Shown piece after piece: positions 15,129-21,479 of a stretch of DNA of 22,393 nt. The position numbers were made by a program, and so were the translations under genes. Below the pieces are notes generated by a model. That model had not been told where the DNA came from. It saw nothing but the letters and a program-made list of their open reading frames with translations, and made no database searches. Numbering within the stretch: position 1 is the first letter of the stretch; each line of letters begins with the position of its first letter. Location of the stretch: NCBI GenBank assembly GCA_947479995.1, contig CANKBT010000012.1:1-22393 (forward strand), in the 5' to 3' direction. The DNA is from Frankiaceae bacterium (lineage in GTDB: Bacteria > Actinomycetota > Actinomycetes > Mycobacteriales > SCTD01).

Positions 15129-16055
15129 TCAGGCGGCGACGGGCACTAGCGGGCCGGGCGGCAGGTCGGCGTCGTGGGCGTCGTCGGCGGTGCGCGCCTC
15201 GGCGAGGTACATCGCGGCCAGCACCAGCGCGCCGCCGACGACCAGGCGCGGCCCGAGCAGCTCACCGCCGAAGGCGACGGCGAAGCCCGCGGCCCACACC
15301 GGCTCCATCGTCATGACGACGGCCGCCCGGGTGGCGGGCAGGTGCGCCTGCGCCCACGTCTGCACGACGAGCGCGAGGGTGCCGGCGACGAGCGCGGCGT
15401 AGACGAGGGCGACCCAGTCGCCGGCCTGCGCGGGCAGCTGCACGCCGCCCGGCACCGCCGCGACGGAGCAGACCGCGGCCACCGCCCACAGCTGCACCGC
15501 GGTGAGGCCGAGGGCGCTGCCCGGCCGGCTCCACAGGCCGAGCGCGACGATGTGCGCGGCGTAGAGCACGGCCGACGCCAGCGTGACGAGCTCGCCGGTG
15601 CCGAGCGCCAGGCCCTCCAGCGACAGGACGCCGAGGCCGGCGGTGGCCAGGGCGACCGCGAGCCAGGCCTGGCGGCTCATGCGGTCGCGCAGCAGGACGG
15701 CCGCGAGCAGCGGCGTGACGACGACGTACATGCCGGTGAGGAAGCCGGAGACCGAGGCCGAGGTGTGCTGCAGGCCGGTCGTCTGCAGCACCTGCGCGAC
15801 GCCGTAGACGACGCCGAGCGCGACGGCCTGGCGGCGCTCGGCGCGGCTCAGCGCGGCCATCGCGCGCGGCGCGACGAGGGTGAGGGCGAGCGCGGCGAGC
15901 ACGAAGCGCACCGACAGGAAGTCGGCGACCGGCAGGCGGGTGCCGAGGTCCTTGAACAGGAAGAAGGTGGAGCCCCAGGCGGCGGTGACGGCCAGCAGGC
16001 CCAGGGTGGCGAGAGTGGTCACGGGGGTCTGCCGTGACCGGAACGGCGTGGTCAT
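15129..16055 (-). CDS. EamA (DMT superfamily) transporter
   Basis: A 308-residue inner-membrane exporter with the ten-helix, two-EamA-repeat layout. The first repeat starts TLGLLAVTAAWGSTFFLFKDLG, the usual EamA opening, and includes GVVYGVAQVLQTTGLQHTSASVSGFLTGMYVVVTPLLAAVLL; the second includes VALVYAALVAGTLALVVQTWAQAHLPATRAAVVMTMEPVWAAGFAVAFGGE. (Those stretches are described here by their hydrophobic helices at about 11-140 and 150-290.) The C-terminal tail is Asp/Ala-rich and cytoplasmic. ATG 16055 is chosen because a frame extension runs through the divergent regulator. Substrate unknown; members export amino acids or other metabolites. A neighbouring Lrp-type regulator, 45 bp away and divergent, suggests amino-acid-linked control. 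Confidence 0.92.
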   Translation of the reverse strand: MTTPFRSRQTPVTTLATLGLLAVTAAWGSTFFLFKDLGTRLPVADFLSVRFVLAALALTLVAPRAMAALSRAERRQAVALGVVYGVAQVLQTTGLQHTSASVSGFLTGMYVVVTPLLAAVLLRDRMSRQAWLAVALATAGLGVLSLEGLALGTGELVTLASAVLYAAHIVALGLWSRPGSALGLTAVQLWAVAAVCSVAAVPGGVQLPAQAGDWVALVYAALVAGTLALVVQTWAQAHLPATRAAVVMTMEPVWAAGFAVAFGGELLGPRLVVGGALVLAAMYLAEARTADDAHDADLPPGPLVPVAA

Positions 16056-16084
16056 GGGCGTGGAGCACACCAGGCCGAGGGGCT

Positions 16085-16093
16085 CGCTAGCGT
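16085..16093. promoter_or_regulatory. Palindrome CGCTAGCG with leaderless -10 TAGCGT for the Lrp-type gene
   Basis: TAGCGT (16088-16093) lies 7 nt before GTG 16101, the spacing of a leaderless transcript. It overlaps the perfect palindrome CGCTAGCG (16085-16092), whose other strand supplies TAGCGA facing the EamA gene. This short site could therefore hold -10 elements in both directions and be a binding half for the regulator itself. Confidence 0.4.
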
Positions 16094-16100
16094 CTGCCGC

Positions 16101-16544
16101 GTGCAGAACCGCCGTCTCGACGCCATCGACGAGGAGATCCTCCGTCGGCTCGTGACGAACGCCCGTACGAGCTGGCGCGACCTGGGCGCCGTCGTGGGGC
16201 TGTCGGCCAACGCCGTGGCGCAGCGCGTGAAGCGCCTCGAGGGCGAGGGGCGCATCCACGGCTACACCGCGCTGCTCGACCCGGGGCTGTCCGACGGCCG
16301 GGCCGAGGCCGTCGTCAACCTGCGCACGACGACGCACGCGCTCGTCCCGGAGCTCGAGGAGGCGATGGTGGCCATGCCGTTCGTCGTCGAGGTGCTCGAC
16401 CTCGCCGGGCCGGTCGACTACCAGGTGCGCGTGCGCTACGCCGGGCAGCGGGAGCTCTACGAGGCGGTCAACGCCCTGCGCGCGCTGCCGGGCGTCACCG
16501 CCATCGAGACCCGCACCGTGCTGCGCGAGGTGCTGCGCCGCTAG
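16101..16544 (+). CDS. Lrp/AsnC family transcriptional regulator
   Basis: A 147-residue regulator. The N-terminal winged helix-turn-helix spans about 5-55 (LDAIDEEILRRLVTNARTSW then LGAVVGLSANAVAQRVKRLEGEGRI, with the recognition helix near 35-48); the C-terminal RAM/ligand-binding domain spans about 65-145 (AVVNLRTTTHALVPELEEAM, VVEVLDLAGPVDYQVRVRY, LRALPGVTAIETRTVLREVL). Length is typical. The family binds amino acids as octamers and often controls a divergent exporter or catabolic gene, so the EamA gene 45 bp away is the natural target, together with autoregulation. GTG 16101 has no Shine-Dalgarno but sits 7 nt behind TAGCGT. Its effector is unknown. Confidence 0.94.
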   Translation: MQNRRLDAIDEEILRRLVTNARTSWRDLGAVVGLSANAVAQRVKRLEGEGRIHGYTALLDPGLSDGRAEAVVNLRTTTHALVPELEEAMVAMPFVVEVLDLAGPVDYQVRVRYAGQRELYEAVNALRALPGVTAIETRTVLREVLRR

Positions 16545-16551
16545 CGCGCCG

Positions 16552-17373
16552 TCAGGCGCCCGGCAGCGCGTCGCGCCACGGCACGCGCGGCTCCCAGCCG
16601 GGCAGCCGGCCGACCGCGCCCGGCGGCCGGTCGGTCGTCGCGAACCACGCGGCGTACGCGCCGGCCGCCGCCGCCAGCACGGGCCGCGGCAGGGCCCGCG
16701 GCGCGCGGGCGCCGGTGCGCGCCGCGAACGCCGTCCAGAGCTCGCGAGCGGCGACCGGCTCGCCCGCGACCTCGTACGTGCCGGGCGGCGCCGTCAGCGC
16801 GACGACCGCGGCCTCCGCGGCGTCGTCGACGTGCACGTACGCGCTGCGGGGCGAGCCGTCGCCTGCGAGCGGCAGGGCCCCGCGGCGGGCGAGCCGGGCG
16901 TAGGCCCCGCCCTCGTCGTACCAGGTGCCGGGGCCGAGCAGCAGGCCGTGCCGCAGCACGACGCCCTCGGGGCGCGCCGCGGCGGCGTCCTCCATGACGG
17001 CCAGCGCGCGGGCCGCCCGGCGCACCGCGGGCGGGCCGTCGGCGCCGGCGAGCGCGAGCATCGACTGCACGACGACCCGCGGGCAGCCGGCCGCGTCGAG
17101 CAGGCGGGGCACGCCGACCTCGCGCACGCGGTCGTTCTCGGGGAAGCCGCGCCGGGCGCCCGGGCCGAGCGAGCGCGGCAGGGCGGTCAGCTCGACGACG
17201 ACCGCGTCGACCGCGGGCAGGCGCAGCGGGTCGGTGACGACGTCGGCGACGACCGTCTCGACCCCGGGCACCGGGCGGCGGGCGACCGCGACGACCTCGT
17301 GACCGGCCGCGAGCAGGCGGGGGAGCAGGGGTCGACCGACCACGCCGGAGGCCCCGGCCAGCAGCACGCGCAC
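16552..17373 (-). CDS. NAD-dependent epimerase/dehydratase-like (atypical SDR) protein
   Basis: A 273-residue Rossmann-fold protein. The dinucleotide loop GASGVVG is at 7-13 right after the start (VRVLLAGASGVVGRPLLPRL). Further landmarks are ARRPVPGVETVVADVVTD (second strand and loop), VVVQSMLAL with the conserved Ser, GVVLRHGLLLGPGTWYDEGG (the substrate-side segment after the nucleotide domain) and SAYVHVDDAAEAAVVAL. I do not find a plain YxxxK catalytic pair, which places it among atypical extended SDRs, so it may bind NAD(P) without classical activity. GTG 17373 is chosen as the frame otherwise extends through thyX. Substrate unknown. The gene is convergent with the Lrp gene (7-bp gap) and divergent from thyX. 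Confidence 0.86.
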   Translation of the reverse strand: MRVLLAGASGVVGRPLLPRLLAAGHEVVAVARRPVPGVETVVADVVTDPLRLPAVDAVVVELTALPRSLGPGARRGFPENDRVREVGVPRLLDAAGCPRVVVQSMLALAGADGPPAVRRAARALAVMEDAAAARPEGVVLRHGLLLGPGTWYDEGGAYARLARRGALPLAGDGSPRSAYVHVDDAAEAAVVALTAPPGTYEVAGEPVAARELWTAFAARTGARAPRALPRPVLAAAAGAYAAWFATTDRPPGAVGRLPGWEPRVPWRDALPGA

Positions 17374-17448
17374 GCCGCGAGCCTGCCAGCCGGGCCGGGG
17401 CGCCGCGACTACCCTCGGCCCGTCCGCCCCCACTCGTACGGAGTCCTC
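17374..17448. promoter_or_regulatory. Divergent promoter region, SDR (-) and thyX (+)
   Basis: 75 bp. Minus strand: CAGGCT (17385 to 17380) lies 6 nt before GTG 17373, another CANNNT leaderless candidate. Plus strand: TACCCT (17410-17415) is a possible -10 giving a leader of about 27 nt, and GGAG (17440-17443) lies 5 nt before the thyX GTG. No -35 is convincing. Confidence 0.32.
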
Positions 17449-18201
17449 GTGCCCTCGCTCGCGCCCCTGCAGGTCCAGGTCATCGGCTACACGCACTTCG
17501 AGCCGCCGGCCGACGTCCCGTGGGAGACCGACGCCGACGGGGGCCAGGCGCTCGCGGAGTTCGCCGGGCGCGCCTGCTACCAGAGCTGGAGCAAGCCCAA
17601 CCCGCGCACGGCGACCAACGAGGGCTACCTGCGCCACATCCTCGAGGTCGGCCACCTGTCGGTGCTCGAGCACGGCAGCGTGACCTTCTACCTGACCGGC
17701 ATCTCGCGCAGCCTCACCCACGAGCTCATCCGGCACCGGCACTTCTCCTACAGCCAGCTCTCCCAGCGCTACGTCCCCGAGCGCGACGCGCAGATGGTCG
17801 AGCCGGAGGTCATCGCCAGCGACCCCGAGCTGCACGCGCTGTTCCTGCAGGCCACCGAGGCCTCGCTCGCGTCGTACACCGCCCTGCTCGAGGGGCTGGA
17901 GAAGCGCTTCGCGGACGTCGAGAACGTCACGAGCCGCCGCAAGCAGGCCCGCCAGGCCGCCCGCGCCGTGCTGCCCAACGCCACCGAGACGCGCATCGTC
18001 GTCACCGGCAACTACCGCGCGATGCGCCACTTCGTGGCCATGCGCGCCAGCGAGCACGCCGACGTCGAGATCCGCGAGCTGGCCATCGCGATGCTGCGCG
18101 AGCTGCAGCGCGTGGCGCCCAACGCGTTCGCCGACTTCTCCATCACCGCGCTTCCGGACGGCACCGAGGTCGCCAGCAGCCCGCTCGTGGGCGAGGGCTG
18201 A
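17449..18201 (+). CDS. thyX: Flavin-dependent thymidylate synthase
   Basis: A 250-residue FAD-dependent enzyme converting dUMP to dTMP with methylenetetrahydrofolate and NADPH. The signature RHRx7S is present: R95-H96-R97 followed by S105 in RHRHFSYSQLSQRY. Other ThyX features are GHLSVLEHGSVTFYLTGISR before it and the dUMP/FAD-binding C-terminal TGNYRAMRHFVAMRASEHADVEIRELA. Length is the family norm. GTG 17449 is supported by GGAG 5 nt upstream. It precedes dapA and rnj in the common actinobacterial order. Its flavin need ties it loosely to ribF at the window's start. I see no thyA in the window, so whether this is the sole thymidylate synthase is unknown. Confidence 0.97.
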   Translation: MPSLAPLQVQVIGYTHFEPPADVPWETDADGGQALAEFAGRACYQSWSKPNPRTATNEGYLRHILEVGHLSVLEHGSVTFYLTGISRSLTHELIRHRHFSYSQLSQRYVPERDAQMVEPEVIASDPELHALFLQATEASLASYTALLEGLEKRFADVENVTSRRKQARQAARAVLPNATETRIVVTGNYRAMRHFVAMRASEHADVEIRELAIAMLRELQRVAPNAFADFSITALPDGTEVASSPLVGEG

Positions 18202-18208
18202 GCCGGTG

Positions 18209-18227
18209 CCCGCGGGGCTGCCGCGGG
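18209..18227 (+). promoter_or_regulatory. Perfect inverted repeat abutting the dapA -10
   Basis: CCCGCGG (18209-18215) and CCGCGGG (18221-18227) are exact inverse complements around GGCTG, with the TAGCGT hexamer starting at the next base. It may be a thyX 3' hairpin or an operator covering the dapA promoter; there is no T-run for classical termination. Confidence 0.4.
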
Positions 18228-18233
18228 TAGCGT
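18228..18233 (+). promoter_or_regulatory. Leaderless -10 (TAGCGT) for dapA
   Basis: TAGCGT ends 7 nt before ATG 18241 with no Shine-Dalgarno between. The same hexamer at the same spacing precedes the Lrp gene and ftsK. Confidence 0.5.
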
Positions 18234-18240
18234 GGCGGCC

Positions 18241-19140
18241 ATGACCGCTGCGCCGTTCGGCCGGGTGGTGACCGCGATGGTCACGCCCTTCACGGCCGAC
18301 GGCGGGCTCGACCTCGACGGCGCGCAGCGCCTCGCCGCGCACCTGGTCGACGCCGGCAACGACGGCCTGCTCGTCAACGGCACGGCCGGCGAGTCGCCCA
18401 CGACGACCGACGACGAGAAGGCCGCGCTCGTGCGCGCCGTCGTCGAGGCCGTCGGCGACCGCGTGCCGGTGCTCGCGGGCGTCGGCAGCCCGAGCACCGC
18501 GCACACCACCGCCCTCGCGCAGCAGGCGCAGGCGGCCGGCGCGACCGGCCTGCTCGTCGTCACGCCGTACTACAACAAGCCGCAGCAGGCCGGCGTCGTC
18601 GCGCACGTCGAGCAGGTCCTCGGCGCGACCGACCTGCCGGTGGCGCTCTACGACGTGCCGCACCGCACGGGCCTGGCGCTCACCACCGAGACGGTGCTGC
18701 GCCTCGCCGAGCACCCGCGCGTCGTGGCGGTCAAGGACGCCAAGCTCGACCTCGAGGCGGCCGCCGAGGTGCTGGCGCGCACCGACCTCGCCTACTACTG
18801 CGGGCAGGACTCGCTCACGCTGCCCTACCTCGCCCTCGGCGCCGTGGGCGTCGTCGGCACCAGCACGCACGTCACCGCCGGCGGCACCCGCGACCTGGTC
18901 GCGGCCTTCGCCGCCGGCGACACCGCGGGCGCGCTCGCGCTGCACCGGCGCCTGCTGCCGGCGTACACCGGGATCTTCCGCGCGCCCGGCACGGTCCTCG
19001 TCAAGGCGGCGCTGCGCGACCTCGGTCTGCCGGCCGGGCCGGTGCGCCTGCCGCTCGTCGACGCCACCCCCGAGCAGGTGACCGCGCTGCGCGCCGACCT
19101 GGCCGCCGCCGGACTCGCCCTGGAGCCCACCGCCGCATGA
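18241..19140 (+). CDS. dapA: 4-hydroxy-tetrahydrodipicolinate synthase
   Basis: A 299-residue TIM-barrel aldolase condensing pyruvate with aspartate semialdehyde, the first committed step to diaminopimelate and lysine. The Schiff-base lysine is K165 in VVAVKDAKLDLE; the catalytic tyrosines are Y137 in ALYDVPHRTG and one of Y110/Y111 in VTPYYNKPQQAG. The pyruvate-binding loop reads NGTAGESPT with T48 kept and A49 where many members have a second Thr. ATG 18241 is preferred over an in-frame GTG at 18232, because a leaderless -10 lies 7 nt before the ATG. Its stop overlaps the rnj start (ATGA). The usual feedback-inhibition residues cannot be judged by eye. dapB, the next enzyme, is 12 kb upstream. 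Confidence 0.95.
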   Translation: MTAAPFGRVVTAMVTPFTADGGLDLDGAQRLAAHLVDAGNDGLLVNGTAGESPTTTDDEKAALVRAVVEAVGDRVPVLAGVGSPSTAHTTALAQQAQAAGATGLLVVTPYYNKPQQAGVVAHVEQVLGATDLPVALYDVPHRTGLALTTETVLRLAEHPRVVAVKDAKLDLEAAAEVLARTDLAYYCGQDSLTLPYLALGAVGVVGTSTHVTAGGTRDLVAAFAAGDTAGALALHRRLLPAYTGIFRAPGTVLVKAALRDLGLPAGPVRLPLVDATPEQVTALRADLAAAGLALEPTAA

Positions 19141-20825
19141 GCCACCCGCACCCCGACCTCGGCGCCCCGCCGCCGCTGCCCGACGGCGGGCTGCGCATCG
19201 TCGCCCTCGGCGGGCTCGCCGAGATCGGCCGCAACATGACGGTGTTCGAGCACGCCGGGCGGCTGCTCGTCGTCGACTGCGGCGTGCTGTTCCCCGAGGA
19301 GGACCAGCCGGGCATCGACCTCATCCTCCCGGACTTCTCCTACATCCGGTCGCGCCTCGACGACGTCGAGGCCGTCGTGCTCACGCACGGCCACGAGGAC
19401 CACCTCGGCGCGGTGCCGTACCTGCTGCGCGAGCGGCGCGACATCCCGGTCGTCGGCAGCCGCTTCACGCTGGCCCTGCTCGAGGCCAAGCTGCGCGAGC
19501 ACCGCATCACCCCGGTGCTCGACGTCGTCGCCGAGGAGGAGACCCGGCAGCTCGGGCCGTTCGCGCTCGAGTTCTTCGCCGTCAACCACTCGATCCCCGA
19601 CGCGCTCGCCGTCGCGATCCGCACCGAGGCCGGCCTGGTGCTCCACACCGGCGACTTCAAGATGGACCAGCTGCCGCTCGACGGCCGCCTCACCGACCTC
19701 GGCGGCTTCGCCCGCCTGGGCAAGGAGGGCGTCGACCTGCTGCTCAGCGACTCGACCAACGCCGAGGTGCCGGGCTTCGTCACCCCCGAGCGCGAGATCG
19801 GCCCGGTCGTCGACGAGGTCGTGCGCACCTCCGAGGGCCGCGTCATCGTCGCGTGCTTCGCCAGCCACGTGCACCGCGTGCAGCAGGTGCTCGACGCCGC
19901 CGAGCGGCACGGCCGCCACGTCGCCTTCGTCGGGCGCTCGATGGTGCGCAACATGGGCGTCGCCCGCGAGCTCGGCCTGCTGCACGTCGCGCCCGGGCTG
20001 CTCGTCGACATGAAGGACGTCGAGCAGCTGCCCGACACGCGCGTCGTGCTCGTCTCGACCGGCTCGCAGGGCGAGCCGCTGTCGGCGCTGTCGCGGATGG
20101 CCCAGCGCAGCCACCACCAGATCCGCATCGAGGCCCACGACACCGTCGTGCTGGCCTCCTCGCTCATCCCCGGCAACGAGAACGCCGTCTACCGGGTGAT
20201 CAACGGGCTGTCGCGCTGGGGCGCCCGCGTGGTGCACAAGGGCGTCGCCAAGGTGCACGTCTCCGGACACGCGCCCGCCGGCGAGCTGCTCTACCTGCTC
20301 AACGCCACCAAGCCGTCCAACCTCATGCCCGTGCACGGCGAGTGGCGGCACCTGCGCGCCCACGCGGCCCTCGGTCGGCTCACCGGCGTGCCGGAGGACC
20401 GCATCGTGCTCGCCGAGGACGGCGTCGTCGTCGACCTCGTCGGCGGCCGCGCCTCCGTCGTCGGCGCCGTGCCCTGCGGCTACGTCTACGTCGACGGCCT
20501 CGAGGTCGGCGACGTCGGCGAGTCGACGCTCAAGGACCGGCGCATCCTCGGCGAGGAGGGCTTCCTGTCGATCACGGTCGCCCTCGACAGCACCACCGGC
20601 GAGGTCGCCGGCGAGCCGCAGATCAGCGCCCGCGGCTTCAGCGACGACCCCCGCGCCTTCGACCCCGTGCGCGTGCTCATCTCCGAGGCGCTCGCCGCCT
20701 CCGCCCGCGAGGGCGTCACCGAGGCGCACCAGGTCGCGCAGGCCGTCCGCCGCGTCGCCGGCCGCTGGGTGAGCGACACCTACCGCCGCCGCCCCATGAT
20801 CGTCCCCGTGGTCATCGAGGTCTGA
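19137..20825 (+). CDS. rnj: Ribonuclease J
   Basis: A 562-residue beta-CASP metallo-beta-lactamase nuclease with endo- and 5'-3' exoribonuclease activity, used in rRNA maturation and mRNA decay. The metal motif H84-G-H86-E-D88-H89 is in LTHGHEDHLGAVPYLL; later metal and beta-CASP motifs appear as VNHSIPDALAVAI, LHTGDFKMDQ, LLSDSTNAE, FASHVHRVQQVLDAA, and SGHAPAGELLYLLNATKPSNLMPVHGEWRHL. Length matches the actinobacterial single RNase J. ATG 19137 overlaps the dapA stop (ATGA), so it is coupled to dapA, the usual actinobacterial arrangement. Downstream lies the 75-bp repeat array rather than an obvious terminator. Together with PNPase in this window it forms the core of RNA turnover; physical interaction is not implied. 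Confidence 0.97.
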   Translation: MSHPHPDLGAPPPLPDGGLRIVALGGLAEIGRNMTVFEHAGRLLVVDCGVLFPEEDQPGIDLILPDFSYIRSRLDDVEAVVLTHGHEDHLGAVPYLLRERRDIPVVGSRFTLALLEAKLREHRITPVLDVVAEEETRQLGPFALEFFAVNHSIPDALAVAIRTEAGLVLHTGDFKMDQLPLDGRLTDLGGFARLGKEGVDLLLSDSTNAEVPGFVTPEREIGPVVDEVVRTSEGRVIVACFASHVHRVQQVLDAAERHGRHVAFVGRSMVRNMGVARELGLLHVAPGLLVDMKDVEQLPDTRVVLVSTGSQGEPLSALSRMAQRSHHQIRIEAHDTVVLASSLIPGNENAVYRVINGLSRWGARVVHKGVAKVHVSGHAPAGELLYLLNATKPSNLMPVHGEWRHLRAHAALGRLTGVPEDRIVLAEDGVVVDLVGGRASVVGAVPCGYVYVDGLEVGDVGESTLKDRRILGEEGFLSITVALDSTTGEVAGEPQISARGFSDDPRAFDPVRVLISEALAASAREGVTEAHQVAQAVRRVAGRWVSDTYRRRPMIVPVVIEV

Positions 20826-20898
20826 CGCGCAGGGCTGCTGCGTCGGGTGGTCGGCCGGGTGGGTGCCCTCGCGCAGGACGCTCGGCTGGACGCTCCGC
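20826..20898. other. Gap between rnj and the repeat array, no gene seen
   Basis: 73 bp with no gene, strong hairpin or T-run. A poor long-loop pairing (GCGCAGGGC at 20827-20835 region with GCCCTCGCGC near 20865-20874, one bulge) is the only structure noticed. Together with the array it makes a stretch of about 650 bp without a convincing gene. Confidence 0.6.
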
Positions 20899-21115
20899 GC
20901 TGCGTCTGCCGTACGCGGGGGACCACTGGACGCGTCGGGCAGACGCAAGGCGGCAGCTGGCCGGCGTGCGCACGCTGCGTCTGCCGTACGCGGGGGAGCA
21001 CTGGACGCGTCGGGCAGACGCAAGGCGTCAGCTGGCCGGCGTGAGCCCGCTACGTCTGCCGTACGCGGGGGAGCACTGGACGCGTCGGGCAGACGCAAGG
21101 CGGCAGTCAGCCCGC
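20899..21115. repeat. 75-bp hairpin repeat array, block A (units 1-3)
   Basis: Three units start at 20899, 20974 and 21049 (period 75). Each carries the inverted repeat CGTCTGCC / GGCAGACG with arms at 20903-20910/20938-20945, 20978-20985/21013-21020 and 21053-21060/21088-21095, and an inner ACGCG / CGCGT stem. Units 1 and 2 differ at only a few bases. The spacer (AAGGCGGCAGCTGGCCGGC type) is complete in units 1 and 2; unit 3 lacks about 8 bases of it, so the next unit-like start comes after 67 bp. Confidence 0.93.
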
Positions 21116-21192
21116 GCTGCGTTCCGGTGCGAGTGCTCGTCGACGAGGTAGGCGCCTTCCCCGCGCGGGAGGCCCGGCTGGGCCGGATGCTG
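21116..21192. repeat. Replaced unit inside the 75-bp array
   Basis: A 77-bp segment that opens with the unit's first seven bases (GCTGCGT) and ends with a spacer-like GGCTGGGCCGGATGCTG, but whose hairpin core is different. In its place are a perfect 12-bp palindrome CTCGTCGACGAG (21136-21147) and CCCGCGCGGG (21160-21169), the latter within a hairpin 21154-21173. It looks like a unit with a swapped or rearranged core. Confidence 0.6.
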
Positions 21193-21396
21193 GCTGCGTC
21201 TGCCGTACGCGGGGAGGCATCGGACGCGCCGGGCAGACGCAAGCCGGCAGGTGGCTGGCGTGTGCCCGCCACGTCTGCCGTACGTGGGGAAGCACTGGAC
21301 GCGTCGGGCAGACGCAAGCCGGCAGCGAGCCGGCGTGTGCCCGCTGCGTCTGCCGTACGCGGGGACGCACCCGACGCGTCGGGCAGACGTCCGCGC
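21193..21396. repeat. 75-bp hairpin repeat array, block B (units 4-6)
   Basis: Units start at 21193, 21268 and 21343 (period 75). Arms CGTCTGCC/GGCAGACG lie at 21197-21204/21232-21239, 21272-21279/21307-21314 and 21347-21354/21382-21389. Block B differs from block A consistently (AAGCCGGCAG instead of AAGGCGGCAG, one G fewer in the loop's G-run), so the blocks form two subfamilies. Unit 6 loses the spacer after the right arm, and a 13-bp direct repeat CAGACGTCCGCGC follows (21384-21396 and 21398-21410). Confidence 0.93.
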
Positions 21397-21444
21397 CCAG
21401 ACGTCCGCGCGGCGCCCGCGCGGCGTGTCCGCGGTGTGACTGCT

Positions 21445-21472
21445 GTGACGCGTGGGGCCTGAGCGGTAGCGT
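21445..21472 (+). promoter_or_regulatory. ftsK promoter: GTGACG, 16 bp, TAGCGT (leaderless)
   Basis: TAGCGT (21467-21472) lies 7 nt before ATG 21480 with no Shine-Dalgarno. GTGACG (21445-21450) matches four of six bases of TTGACA at a 16-bp spacing, making this the best complete promoter in the window. Confidence 0.5.
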
Positions 21473-21479
21473 CCGCAGC

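Noticed and set aside
15101..15160. A 15-bp direct repeat CTAGCGGGCCGGGCG at 15101 and 15146
   Set aside because: One copy is inside the EamA coding end; a single short GC-rich repeat is weak evidence of an element or attachment site.
20899..21396. A CRISPR array
   Set aside because: Units are 75 bp with similar sequence throughout, not short identical repeats with unique spacers, and no cas genes are present.
20847..21462. Plus-strand frames giving 25-residue repeats through the array (e.g. LDASGRRK or HWTRRADARRQ repeats)
   Set aside because: More than one plus-strand frame and the minus strand stay open over much of the array, none has a good start signal, and base changes are not biased to third positions. 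More likely non-coding, though ribosome profiling would settle it.
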